64,000 nucleotides of DNA from contig JBPOJB010000016.1 of NCBI GenBank assembly GCA_052034005.1, positions 1 through 64,000 of the forward strand, read 5' to 3'. Numbering within the stretch: position 1 is the stretch's first letter; every line of letters begins with the position of its first letter. Of the stretch, positions 35,713-44,396 are shown piece by piece. Position numbers and translations under genes: made by a program. The notes beneath the pieces are model-generated. The model made no database searches, was not told where the DNA came from, and saw only the letters and a program-made list of their open reading frames with translations. This stretch comes from JAAYDI01 sp052034005 (GTDB taxonomy: Bacteria; Planctomycetota; Planctomycetia; Pirellulales; Pirellulaceae).

Positions 35713-36147
35713 TCACCTGCTGCTCACGTCATCCGCACGTTGTGCCAAACGCACCGAGATCCCCATGTCGCTGATGCCAGCCTCGCGGCACGCACTCAGC
35801 ACCGTCGCCACATTCTGGAATGCGCCCTCCGCGTCGCCTCGCACCACGACCCCCAGCCCGCTGTACTGCTGCCGGGCCGCCGCGAGGCGGTGGGTGAGCT
35901 CCTCGAGCGACATCAACTCACGGTCCATCACGACGCGGCCGTCGCGCAGCACGTTGACCACCCGCTTCTCGGGCGCAGGCGCCAGCGCGCCGGTCTGCTT
36001 CACCTGTGGCACCTTGACCGCCAGGTCGCTCTCCCATTCGCCGAACGTCGTGGTCACCATGAAGAAGATGATGAGGTTGAACACCACGTCGATCAGCGGC
36101 GTCAGGTTGATCGAGGGCGGTTCATCGCGGTGGGTTTTCAGGGGCAT
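35713..36147 (-). CDS. exbD: ExbD/TolR-family biopolymer transport protein
   Basis: The 144-residue product has a short cytoplasmic tail, one membrane helix starting INLTPLIDVVFNLIIFFMVT with the functionally critical Asp in the ExbD/TolR signature P-L-I-D-V, and a periplasmic domain with the usual LDREGRV-like VVMDRELMSLEELTHRL and VVVRGDAEGAFQNVATVLSA. With ExbB it converts proton-motive force into movement of a partner protein. The start at 36147 is chosen because the family motif begins there; no strong ribosome-binding site is visible. Adjacent genes: exbB 135 bases upstream and the prenyltransferase-repeat gene three bases downstream. Confidence 0.93.
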   Translation of the reverse strand: MPLKTHRDEPPSINLTPLIDVVFNLIIFFMVTTTFGEWESDLAVKVPQVKQTGALAPAPEKRVVNVLRDGRVVMDRELMSLEELTHRLAAARQQYSGLGVVVRGDAEGAFQNVATVLSACREAGISDMGISVRLAQRADDVSSR

Positions 36148-36282
36148 GGCGGCACACGAATAGGAATGATGGATGGTAGGCTGCCTCGCGCCGTGGAACT
36201 CAGGCCCGATCCACAAGCGAACGGGCCGAGCGATCGTCGCGCTGCGCGGCATGTAGCCGGATCTGCATGGTCTGGTAGGGTT

Positions 36283-37119
36283 CTAGGCCGCTTTGCCGCG
36301 CCCGCCGGCCGGGCGGCTGGACTGGGCTTCGGCCGAAATCAGGTCCACAACTTGCTGGCCGAGCGCGTCGATCAGCATGATCAGACGATCCACCCGGCTG
36401 ATAAAGTACAGGAAGGCAATCAGCGCCGGGATGGCCACGCAGAGCCCGGCAGCGGTGGTCAGCAGCGCCATGGCGATGCCGCCGGCCAGCAGCTCGGCCC
36501 GGCCCATCGCCTGCGAATGCACGATCGAGTTGAATGCGCTGATCATGCCGAACACCGTGCCCAGCAAGCCCAGCAGCGGACTGATCGTGGAGATCGCGTT
36601 GAACAGGCGGATGTAGCGCCGCAGCTCGTTCGTCACCCGCTCCCCCGCGTCGATGATCGCCTGCTCAATCTCGACCGAGGGGCGGCCCCATTTGCGGACC
36701 GCTGCCGCGAATACCTGGGCGACCGGGCTGCGGTTCTCTTCGCAAATCCGCAACGCGTCCTCCCGCGCCAGCTGACCGGCGCGCAGTTGTTCCAGGAACC
36801 GGCGAACGAAGGGCCGCGGCACCACACGACCCCGCCGAAGACTGACCGACCGCTCGAATACGAACACCAACAGCACGAACGAGCAGAAGCCGATCGGGAT
36901 CATCAAGACGCCCCCTTCGCGCAGCATCCCCAACAGGCTCTTGGTCGGGATCAACCCCGCCTGGTCCTCCTCGACCACCGCGGGCCGCGACACGGCCGGC
37001 ACCTGGACCTCCGGCGGGGTGGCCGGCTGACCGTACGCACGGTCAACTCCACCGGCTACCAGCAGGCTCCAGGTCGCCAAGGCCCACATCGCACGCGTAA
37101 GGACTGTCTTGCTCTGCAT
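36283..37119 (-). CDS. exbB: MotA/TolQ/ExbB proton channel protein
   Basis: The 278-residue product has an N-terminal secretory-type segment (WALATWSLLVAGGVDRAYGQ) and a short exported linker. The ExbB core has a membrane helix (about 70-88), a cytoplasmic helical region, and two further helices with the family signature ISPLLGLLGTVFGMISAFN and AGGIAMALLTTAAGLCVAIP. The C-terminus is short and basic. The signal-like N-terminal extension is typical of planctomycete/proteobacterial ExbB variants. It forms the energising complex with ExbD. The start at 37119 is preferred over longer frames that overlap the simple repeats. Confidence 0.93.
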   Translation of the reverse strand: MQSKTVLTRAMWALATWSLLVAGGVDRAYGQPATPPEVQVPAVSRPAVVEEDQAGLIPTKSLLGMLREGGVLMIPIGFCSFVLLVFVFERSVSLRRGRVVPRPFVRRFLEQLRAGQLAREDALRICEENRSPVAQVFAAAVRKWGRPSVEIEQAIIDAGERVTNELRRYIRLFNAISTISPLLGLLGTVFGMISAFNSIVHSQAMGRAELLAGGIAMALLTTAAGLCVAIPALIAFLYFISRVDRLIMLIDALGQQVVDLISAEAQSSRPAGGRGKAA

Positions 37120-37146
37120 TGCACTGATCCTGCACTCAGGTCCTGT

Positions 37147-37211
37147 CGATCGGTCGATCGATCGGTCGTCTGTCTGTCTGCCCGTCGAGGGGCCTATGTG
37201 TGTGTGTGTGT
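37147..37211. repeat. Simple repeats between the TPR gene and exbB
   Basis: A CGATCGGTCGATCGATCGGTCG run (37147-37168), a TCTG run (37169-37180) and a TG dinucleotide run (37197-37211) occupy the gap between the TPR stop and the exbB start. The TG run reaches the TPR stop codon. Confidence 0.9.
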
Positions 37212-40210
37212 CAACGAGTCCGCAGCGGGTCCGCTTTCTGGCGTGCGACGCGCAGGCGGGACGCCGCTTTGTCGGCCACGCGCGTGGCGGCGAAATCCCT
37301 CCCAATCTGGGCGTAGAGCTTGACCGCCTCGTCCCACTGGCCCATCGCCTCATGGCACTTGCCGGCCTGCAGCAGCGCCACGGCCTGCCACTGGTCATAG
37401 GGGTAGAGCGCATGCACGCGGTGGTAGGCCTTGATCGCCTGGCGATACTGTTGCTGCATGAAGTACGTCTCGCCGATCATCCACTGGGCCATCGCCGCAG
37501 TCTCGGTGTTCGCGCCGGTCGGCGAGGCGATCACGCGCTGGTAGGCCTGACGCGCCTGGTCGAACTCAGCGCGGTTCGTGAAATACCGGCCCAGCAAGTA
37601 GTCGACCTCGTGCTGCTGGGCGAACGCCGGGTAGCGTTGGGCGATCGGGCGGGCCAAGTCGTACGCGTCATCCCACCGTCCGGCGTGCGCTTGGACCTGG
37701 GCCCGGCGCAGCGGGATCATCGCCATCCAGGAGTCCGTCCGGCCCTGCGTGGCCCGCTCCAACCGCTCAAAGAGCCGGCCGGCTTGGGCGTAGTCTTTGT
37801 TCCGATAGCGTGATTCGGCGAGCCAGTATTCGGCGGGTACCTTCAGGTCGCTGTCCGGATACTCCGCCACGAGCCGCCGCATCGCGCGGTCGACGTCGTC
37901 CCAACGCTGTGCCGCGGCGGCGAGTTGCCCACACAAGAACAGCGCATAGCCGGTCATCGCGCCGTGGGGTTCCGCATCGACGATCTCGGTCGCCAGCGCC
38001 TCGGCACGCGCGCCGTCCCCAGCCCGCGCCGCCCGCTCCGCCAACCGATAGGTCGCGTCGGACCAATAGCGGCTGCCCCGGAAATCCTGGTGCAGCTGCC
38101 GGAACACCGCGTCCGACTCGCCGTCCCGCCCCTGGTCGAACAGGACCCATGCCAGCTGGTAGAGCGCCGCATCGCGTTGGTCGCCCGACGGATACCGGTC
38201 CAACCAGGCGCGCAGGATCCGCTCCGCTTCAGCGTCCTGTTGCAGCGCGTCACAGATGCGCGCGGCCGACAAGAGGGCGGCACTCACGTGCGGCGACTCG
38301 CCGTACCGGTCGATCACCAGCCGGTACATGGCCAGCGCGTCGGTCGGCGACCCGGTCTTCTCCAGAGCCTGGCCGCGCATCAGCGCCGCCTCGGCCGCCA
38401 ACGGGCTCTCAGGGCACCGCTCCAGCAGCTCCTGGAACACCGCGGCCGACTGCGTCGCCCCGTCCTTGTCGCGCCACCTGAGCCACGCCAGGCCGGACAG
38501 GCCGCGGGCCGTCGATTCGGGCGAATGGCCATGGTCGGCCAGCTCCTGGAACAGCGTGGCGGCCAGCTCGTTCCGCTGGGCACTGTAGGCGGCCTCCGCC
38601 ACGTACAGGATCGTCGACCCGTACTGCTGGGCGTCCGCGTGCGATTGCCGCCATTGAGCGAGCACCGACTCCACGTCCTCCCACTGACCCAGGCGCGTCA
38701 AGACAACGGCCAACTGCGCACGACATCGCTCCACGTCCGGATCGTCCGGAGCGTCCGGAGCGGACGACACGGCCGCCAGATACTCCTGCAAAGGCGTCAC
38801 TGCGTCCGCCAATCGGCCCAAGGCCACCAGGGCGGCCGCCCGCGCCACCCGCACGCCCTGCACGAACTCGGCCGGCTCGCGGATGACCGTCAGCCGATCG
38901 AGCAGCTCGAGCGCTGCCTGATGACGCCCGACGCCCAAGTAACCGAGTGCCAGATAGTATCGGACCGCCACCTCGTCGCTCGACCCCCGCAGCCACGGGG
39001 CCGAGTCACTCGGGGTGGCTGCCGACGAGCCGGCGTCGACGAGCGGTTCGAGCACCCGGACCGCGGCGTCGAATCGCTCGGCTTTGAGGTGCGCGCGGGC
39101 CAACGTCTGGAGGACGGCCGATGCCAACGGGCTCTGCGGATATTCCCGGGCAAATCGATCCGCCAACGCCAACACGCGCGGGAAATCGTGCGCTTCAAAA
39201 GCCATCTGGATCAGGATCTGCAGACTGTCGTCCGCCCACTCGGTGGCCGGCCACTGCTGCAAGAGACGCTCACACAACGCCTCGGCCTTCACCCGCTCTC
39301 CAGCGCGCCGGTACGCATCGGCCGCCGCAAACGCCATGGCCGGCGCCAGCTCGTGCGACGCGTGCCGCCGTAACGCGTCGTCCAGCGTCGAGCCGGCTGC
39401 CGCATAATCCCCCAGCGCCGCTTGGCTCTGCCCCAGCCAATAGCGCGCCTGGGGCAGCAGGTCGCTGCCCGGAAACCGTTCGACAAGCGCGCTGAGCGTC
39501 TCCTGAGACTCGGCAAACTGGCCCTGGTGGTATCGCAGCATGGCCAACTGCAGGGTGGCGTCGTCGGCCAGCGGCGAGGCCGCGCCCTGCGCACTGACGA
39601 ATTGATAGAACCGCGCGGCACCGTCCAAATCACCCAACGACTGCAGCGCCCGGGCCATCCCGAACCGACATTCGCCGTGCAAGGGGCCGTCGGGGAACTG
39701 GCCCAGCGCCTCGGCAAACAGGTCCCGTGCCGCCGCCGCGTCCTGGAGCGCCAGCGCGACCTCCCCGAGGTAGGGCAACGCGTAAGCACACAACTCGTCG
39801 CCCGGATAAGCCTGCCGGAACCGCTCGAGTTCCTCCCGCGCGCGGAGATGCTCACCCGCCAGATGGCTGATCTCGCCAAGCCGGAACTCCGCCTGACGCA
39901 CGTATTTGCCGCCCGGACTCCGCTCCAAGTACTGCTCGAACCGCTGCCGCGCGTCGTCCCACCGGCCGGCCTGCATCAGCGACTCCGCCAGAAAAAACGT
40001 CACCGCGCCCGACCGGGGATGGTCCGGGTACCAGGTGAGAAACGCCGTGAACTCCTCGATGGCCAGCTCCCAGCGCGCCGCGCCGTAATGCTGAGCCGCG
40101 ACGGCGTATCGGTCCTCAGCCACCTCGGCGCGCACCGGCGGCGCACACCAGAGCAGCAGCCCGATGAACCACGCGCAGACAAGCCGAGCTGTTTGCCGAT
40201 TCCAACACAT
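37211..40210 (-). CDS. 999-residue periplasmic TPR protein (YbgF/CpoB-like arrays)
   Basis: The product has a signal peptide (FIGLLLWCAPPVRA) and tetratricopeptide repeats along the whole length. Many have the TolA-binding-protein (YbgF/CpoB) style A-x-x-x-F-x-x-F-x-x-x-[YF]-P-x-[SGD], for example EEFTAFLTWYPDHPRSG, EQYLERSPGGKYVRQAEFRL and YPDSDLKVPAEYWLAESRY. It is first in a run with exbB, exbD and a prenyltransferase-repeat gene, which suggests a Tol/TonB-like trans-envelope apparatus in which this array acts as a periplasmic scaffold. The length is several times that of E. coli YbgF. Start at 40210 fits the signal peptide. Confidence 0.87.
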   Translation of the reverse strand: MCWNRQTARLVCAWFIGLLLWCAPPVRAEVAEDRYAVAAQHYGAARWELAIEEFTAFLTWYPDHPRSGAVTFFLAESLMQAGRWDDARQRFEQYLERSPGGKYVRQAEFRLGEISHLAGEHLRAREELERFRQAYPGDELCAYALPYLGEVALALQDAAAARDLFAEALGQFPDGPLHGECRFGMARALQSLGDLDGAARFYQFVSAQGAASPLADDATLQLAMLRYHQGQFAESQETLSALVERFPGSDLLPQARYWLGQSQAALGDYAAAGSTLDDALRRHASHELAPAMAFAAADAYRRAGERVKAEALCERLLQQWPATEWADDSLQILIQMAFEAHDFPRVLALADRFAREYPQSPLASAVLQTLARAHLKAERFDAAVRVLEPLVDAGSSAATPSDSAPWLRGSSDEVAVRYYLALGYLGVGRHQAALELLDRLTVIREPAEFVQGVRVARAAALVALGRLADAVTPLQEYLAAVSSAPDAPDDPDVERCRAQLAVVLTRLGQWEDVESVLAQWRQSHADAQQYGSTILYVAEAAYSAQRNELAATLFQELADHGHSPESTARGLSGLAWLRWRDKDGATQSAAVFQELLERCPESPLAAEAALMRGQALEKTGSPTDALAMYRLVIDRYGESPHVSAALLSAARICDALQQDAEAERILRAWLDRYPSGDQRDAALYQLAWVLFDQGRDGESDAVFRQLHQDFRGSRYWSDATYRLAERAARAGDGARAEALATEIVDAEPHGAMTGYALFLCGQLAAAAQRWDDVDRAMRRLVAEYPDSDLKVPAEYWLAESRYRNKDYAQAGRLFERLERATQGRTDSWMAMIPLRRAQVQAHAGRWDDAYDLARPIAQRYPAFAQQHEVDYLLGRYFTNRAEFDQARQAYQRVIASPTGANTETAAMAQWMIGETYFMQQQYRQAIKAYHRVHALYPYDQWQAVALLQAGKCHEAMGQWDEAVKLYAQIGRDFAATRVADKAASRLRVARQKADPLRTR

Positions 40211-40575
40211 CCCTGTTTGCCGTACGACAAGCCATTGTCGTGGCTAGTACGCTGCCCCCCGCGCGAGCGCCCCTGTCGAGCGGGGCGTCTGTGGCGTGCG
40301 TTGCGACATACCAGCGGTAGGATCGATCCGGTCAGGCAGTCTATTCATCGGGTCCCTATTCGCGGCAGATTCATTCCCGACCGCGGAAAACGCCTGACTC
40401 ACACCCCAATTGCCCGATACATTTCCCCCACAGCCCGCAACTAACCTACAGCCACAGATGGCCAACGCCGCGTCCCGCGCAGTTTGTGAATGCCGCGCAT
40501 TTGACCGGCTTTGCCCAAGCAGAACAGGCAGGCACTCGGGTGTGCGGCACAGCGTTTTCCACCGGGGCCGGGATG
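40211..40575. other. Intergenic region after the BMC operon
   Basis: About 365 bases between the BMC aldolase stop and the start of the TPR gene, both read on the minus strand. No terminator hairpin with a T-run and no gene were found. Confidence 0.6.
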
Positions 40576-41424
40576 CTATCCGCGGCGGAGTTCTTCCAGA
40601 ACGCGATCCGTGATGAGCTGGATCAGGGCCTCCTGGTCGGGCGAGCAGGTATCGGCACCATCGGTCGCGCAGGTGGGGCGTGCGAAGGCGCGTGGCGCAA
40701 CGCCGCTTTCTTTCCAACTGTTGCGGAAGATGTCATTGCCGCAGATGTCGCAGTTCTTGTATTCCGGCTCGTTGCGCGGATCGGCGATCCCCAGGCTTTG
40801 CTTCAGTTCGAGCAGTTCGCGTCCGTGGCCGGACGAGAAGTGGGCCACATTGCCCAGGCCGCGTGCGAGCATCAGGATGCGGCAGTACGCGTCGAGGATT
40901 TCGGTCCACCAGTAGGCACGTTCCACGTTCTCGCCGTAGCTGACGGTCCCGTGGTTGGCCAGGATGATGATGTTCGTCTTCTTGACGAACGGGGTGATCG
41001 TATCGGCAAACTCCTGGCCGCCCGGCGTTTCGTATTTCGTGATCGGCACATCGCCGAGGAACACTTCGACCTCCGGCAGCACGCATTGGGGGATCGGTTC
41101 GCGTGCGACGGCGAAGGCGGTGGCGTGCGGAGGGTGGCAATGCACGACGCTCCGGACATCCTCGCGCTGCTTGTAGATCTCCAGGTGCAGCAGGGCTTCG
41201 CTGGACCGCGTCTTGTTGCCGGCGATCTGCTTGCCCGTCATATCGATGGTGCAGATGTCGTCCGGCTTGAGAAAGCCCTTGGAGTGCATGGTGGGCGTGC
41301 ACAGCACCTGGTGATCGCTGATCCGCACGCTGATGTTGCCGTCGTTGGCCGCCGCGAACCCTTTCTGGTACAGCCGGCGTCCGATCTCACAGATGTCTTG
41401 TTTGATCTTGTGGGCGTTAACCAT
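40576..41424 (-). CDS. Class II aldolase of the BMC operon with C-terminal targeting helix
   Basis: The 282-residue product is a class II aldolase/adducin-family enzyme (FucA/RhaD type): NDGNISVRI, the zinc ligands in VVHCHPPHA and an IILANHGTVSYG segment holding the third histidine, and the acid EVE near residue 119. It should cleave L-fuculose-1-phosphate or L-rhamnulose-1-phosphate to dihydroxyacetone phosphate and lactaldehyde. After the catalytic domain (about residue 215) come a CxxC pair (CDICGN), a variable linker and a final amphipathic helix EALIQLITDRVLEELRRG, which looks like a BMC encapsulation peptide, as in the Planctomyces limnophilus compartment. It is the last gene of the operon. 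Deciding between FucA and RhaD would need phylogeny. Confidence 0.9.
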   Translation of the reverse strand: MVNAHKIKQDICEIGRRLYQKGFAAANDGNISVRISDHQVLCTPTMHSKGFLKPDDICTIDMTGKQIAGNKTRSSEALLHLEIYKQREDVRSVVHCHPPHATAFAVAREPIPQCVLPEVEVFLGDVPITKYETPGGQEFADTITPFVKKTNIIILANHGTVSYGENVERAYWWTEILDAYCRILMLARGLGNVAHFSSGHGRELLELKQSLGIADPRNEPEYKNCDICGNDIFRNSWKESGVAPRAFARPTCATDGADTCSPDQEALIQLITDRVLEELRRG

Positions 41425-41516
41425 GATTCAATTCCCAAACCAAGCGGGCAGCCCGCCGTTGGCAGGCGTCCCTCATCCTGGCAGGTGCGGCGCGCCGGTT
41501 CGCGACGCGCGACCTG

Positions 41517-41858
41517 CTATTCGTTAAGTCCGATCTCCTCTCCGAGCATCGACCTGACCAACGCCCGATCCACTTCGAGGCTGTCGAGGATGGCCGCGAC
41601 ATAGGCGTCGACCGGCTTGATCTCGGGCCGGAACGGGTAGGCGGCTTCCGAGCCTTCGGCGACGCCGACCAGCCCGCCGACGCCGGCATTGAGCTGATCC
41701 CAGGCGACGATCGGCTCGTCGGCCGGCTGCGTGTCACCCACCAGGTCGCTGGTCACCAGCGGCACCAGGAGCTTCAAGTGTGCCCCTTCGAAGCTGGGAT
41801 GGCAGCGGTTGAGGGTGACTTGTCCGACGACTCGTGCAACGCGCATGGTTTCGTTCAT
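41517..41858 (-). CDS. BMC pentameric shell protein (EutN/CcmL family)
   Basis: The 113-residue product has the EutN/CcmL/PduN fold: MRVARVVGQVTLNRCHPSFE, then the L-L-V-x-P segment and IVAWDQLNAGVGGLVGVAEG, which is the V-D-x-x-G-A-G-x-G-x-x-V pattern that forms the vertex pentamer. It ends with a charged helix after the shell domain. Pentamers cap the twelve vertices of the compartment. The start at 41858 overlaps the stop of the upstream 245-residue gene (ATGA). This is one of three such genes in the operon. Confidence 0.93.
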   Translation of the reverse strand: MNETMRVARVVGQVTLNRCHPSFEGAHLKLLVPLVTSDLVGDTQPADEPIVAWDQLNAGVGGLVGVAEGSEAAYPFRPEIKPVDAYVAAILDSLEVDRALVRSMLGEEIGLNE

Positions 41859-42592
41859 CCTCCGCAGGAGCCGGGTGCAGCCAGGAGTCCGGGCGGGCAG
41901 CGCCGCGGCAGGCCTTGGCGGTACTCGGTCAGCAGTGCATTCCATGTCTCGGGCGTACAGAGGACCGGGTGCACGACCAACACATTGAGTCCGATGGCAG
42001 CGACCGCGTCGCGCAACTGGCTGACGTTCTCCACCCAGGCGGCACGGGCGGCGGGCGCGCGGTTGGCCAGGCAGACGGCTGGCAGCGGCTGGTCGGTCAC
42101 CAGCACGCCGAGCCGGTTGGCGTCGGCGACGATGGTCGCCAGGGTCTGGGCGGCGCAGCGGAGGTCGTCGAGCCTCATGCAGCTCGCGCCGGCCGGGTGG
42201 GCCAGCGCGGCGGCCGCGCGCGCCGCCTCGGGCGTGTGGGTACAGCAGGCGATCGCCAGCGCGTCGGCCGCATCGCGCGTCGGCGCGGGCTCGGAGAGGT
42301 ATTCGAGTCGGATGCGGCGCTTGCGCAGCTCGTCTTTGACCGACGGGGTCACCACCGCGCCGGCCCGGACCAGCAGGCGCCGCACGCCGGCCAGACGGTG
42401 CTGGATCGTCGCCAGCGTGACGAGCCGCGTGTCTATCAGCAGGTCGCCTTCGGCCGCCTCGCGGCCCGGTACCCCTGCGCCCTGCTCCTCGGCCGCAGCG
42501 GCGCCCGTCGGCTGAGGCGCGTCGGCCAGCCGTTGCAGCCGGCGGACGACTTCGGCCACCAGCGATTCCAGGTTGATGGAGTCCGGGTTCAT
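41855..42592 (-). CDS. BMC-associated protein of unknown function (TPSA-motif and RpiB-like segments)
   Basis: The 245-residue product starts with a helix NLESLVAEVVRRLQRLAD that resembles an encapsulation peptide, then an Ala/Gly-rich linker. Residues about 50-110 contain LLVRAGAVVTPSVKDELRKR, similar to the (V/L)TPSA(R/K)xLLxxRxI motif found in EutT and several other BMC accessory proteins. From about residue 150 on, VLVTDQPLPAVCLANRAPAA and a later LRDAVAAIGLNVLVVHPV resemble degenerate RpiB/LacAB sequence, but the catalytic residues are absent. The gene is coupled on both sides by ATGA overlaps to pentamer genes. Function unknown; the RpiB likeness is an inference from motif shape. Confidence 0.8.
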   Translation of the reverse strand: MNPDSINLESLVAEVVRRLQRLADAPQPTGAAAAEEQGAGVPGREAAEGDLLIDTRLVTLATIQHRLAGVRRLLVRAGAVVTPSVKDELRKRRIRLEYLSEPAPTRDAADALAIACCTHTPEAARAAAALAHPAGASCMRLDDLRCAAQTLATIVADANRLGVLVTDQPLPAVCLANRAPAARAAWVENVSQLRDAVAAIGLNVLVVHPVLCTPETWNALLTEYRQGLPRRCPPGLLAAPGSCGG

Positions 42593-42849
42593 GCGTCTTC
42601 GATTCCCAGCGTCGTCCAGCGGACAGGTGTCTGGTTGGACCCCACCAGCTCGCGGGCACCCCGGCTGTCGTTGGTCACCAGGACGACCTGGCCGAGCCCG
42701 GCGCCCAGCTTGTCGACGACCAGCAGCGGCGGGCCGTCGGCGCGACGCCCGTCGGCCAATTGCGGCTGCACCAACAGCAGCTTGTGGCCGCGCAGCGAGG
42801 CATGCTTGACGGTCGCGGTGGCCCGGCCGATGACCAGTGCACGTTGCAT
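42589..42849 (-). CDS. BMC pentameric shell protein (EutN/CcmL family)
   Basis: The 86-residue product begins MQRALVIGRATATVKHASL, continues GHKLLLVQPQLADG and PLLVVDKLGAGLGQVVLVTN, the core of the EutN/CcmL vertex protein, and ends with RWTTLGIEDA. It is close to the minimum length for the family. Its TGA overlaps the start of the 245-residue gene and it starts 30 bases after the aldehyde dehydrogenase stop. Confidence 0.94.
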   Translation of the reverse strand: MQRALVIGRATATVKHASLRGHKLLLVQPQLADGRRADGPPLLVVDKLGAGLGQVVLVTNDSRGARELVGSNQTPVRWTTLGIEDA

Positions 42850-42879
42850 CGATCGTCCTCTTGCCGTCCTAAGCGTCGG

Positions 42880-44319
42880 CTAGCTCTTGGGTTTCCCGAG
42901 GATCCACAGGTCGTCGATCATCGAACAGCGTCGTTCCCGCGTGAAGGTCAGCGGGGTTGTGACGCCCTCTCCGGTCGGCCCGGCGATGGAGAAGGACGGA
43001 TAGCCTTCGCCACCGAGCCCGAGCCCGGCCATGGACGGTCCGTTCTTGACGTACAGCGTGGTTTCCATGATGCGGCCCATCCGCGTCATGTTTCGCACAT
43101 TGTTCGAGTGAATGATGCTCGTGTGGTGGAAGCCGTGTTCCCAGCGCCGGGCCTTGTCGATCGCCTCGTCGACATCGCGGCAGCGGACGAAGGGGAGGAA
43201 CGGCATCATCTGTTCGACCGAGACGAACGGGTTGTCCTCGTCGGTCTCGCCGAAGAGCAGTTCGGTGTCGGGCGGCACGCTGCGGCCGGCGGCTCGGGCG
43301 AGCACGGCGGCGTCCTGGCCCAGGAACTCCTTGCACGGCGCATCGTGCTGCTTCGCGCCCTCTCCCACCTGCACGATGGCCACCGAGGTGAGTCGAGCGA
43401 TCTCCGCGGCATTGAGTCGCACGGCGCCGGCCCGCTCCATAGCCCGCATCAGCGCGTCGAACACCTGTTCCACCACGAAGACTTCCTTCTCACCGATGCA
43501 CAGCAGGTTGTTGTCGTAAGCGCCTCCCTGCACGATGCAGCGCGCGGCACGGTCCAGATCGGCCGTCTCGTCGACCACCACGGGCGGGTTGCCCGGCCCG
43601 GCAACGATGGCCCGCTTGCCGCTGTTGAGCGCCGCGCGGGCCACGGCCGCGCCGCCGGTGACGCAGATCAGCGCCACGTCGCGATGCTCGAAGATCGCGC
43701 GGGCCGAATCCAACGTCGGCTCGGCCACCAGGCACAGCAGGTTGTCAATCCCCATCTCCCGGTGGATCGCCGCGTTGAAGCGTCGGACCCCCTCGGCGGC
43801 CACGCGTTTGCCGCTCGGGTGCGGGTTGATCACCAGGGTGTTCCCCGCCGCGATCATGTTGATCGCGTTGCAGGCGATGGTGGGCAGCGAATGGGTGACG
43901 GGGGTGATCGCGCCGATCACGCCGAACGGCGCATGCTCGATCACGGCCAGGCCGTGGTCGCCACTGAACACCTCGCTCCGCAGGAACTCGACGCCGGGAG
44001 TCCGCAGGCCCACCGTCGTGAGCTTGTCGATCTTGTGCGCCAGGCGTCCGATCTTCGTCTCCTCCATCTCCATCGTGCCCAGTTCGACGCTCTGATCGAT
44101 GACGATCCGGCGGATCTGGTCGATGATCCGTTTGCGGTCCTCCAGGCCGCACTCGCTCAGCCGTTCGTACGCCTCGCGCGCAGCGGCGACCGCTTCCATC
44201 ACGTCCGGGAACACGCCGTGGCGGCCCGTGAAGCGCTGGTGGGTCACCGGCGTCGTCCGGCCGACTTCGGCCAGCACCTGGGACACCACCTCACGGATCA
44301 GGGATTCATTGATCTGCAT
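42880..44319 (-). CDS. pduP: CoA-acylating aldehyde dehydrogenase of the microcompartment
   Basis: The 479-residue product is a PduP/EutE-type aldehyde dehydrogenase. Residues about 2-19 (QINESLIREVVSQVLAEV) form the amphipathic N-terminal helix that targets such enzymes into the shell. The catalytic cysteine is near residue 272 in NNLLCIGEKE, and the nucleotide-binding GPGNPPVVV and the ITPVTHSLPT segment are present. It should oxidise lactaldehyde (or propionaldehyde) to acyl-CoA with NAD+. It is the only oxidoreductase in the operon, so NADH would have to be re-oxidised by an enzyme encoded elsewhere. The name pduP is used for the family; the physiological substrate is inferred from PVM compartments. 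Confidence 0.93.
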   Translation of the reverse strand: MQINESLIREVVSQVLAEVGRTTPVTHQRFTGRHGVFPDVMEAVAAAREAYERLSECGLEDRKRIIDQIRRIVIDQSVELGTMEMEETKIGRLAHKIDKLTTVGLRTPGVEFLRSEVFSGDHGLAVIEHAPFGVIGAITPVTHSLPTIACNAINMIAAGNTLVINPHPSGKRVAAEGVRRFNAAIHREMGIDNLLCLVAEPTLDSARAIFEHRDVALICVTGGAAVARAALNSGKRAIVAGPGNPPVVVDETADLDRAARCIVQGGAYDNNLLCIGEKEVFVVEQVFDALMRAMERAGAVRLNAAEIARLTSVAIVQVGEGAKQHDAPCKEFLGQDAAVLARAAGRSVPPDTELLFGETDEDNPFVSVEQMMPFLPFVRCRDVDEAIDKARRWEHGFHHTSIIHSNNVRNMTRMGRIMETTLYVKNGPSMAGLGLGGEGYPSFSIAGPTGEGVTTPLTFTRERRCSMIDDLWILGKPKS

Positions 44320-44396
44320 GGTTCAAGCTTCTTGTCGGGGTTCTCAGGTCGGGATGGCATGGCATGGCATGGTCTCGTCCGCGGTGGCCGCGTGCG

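Noticed and set aside
36283..37413. Longer exbB with 98 extra N-terminal residues
   Set aside because: The extra codons run through the simple repeats and the TPR gene and have no signal or membrane character.
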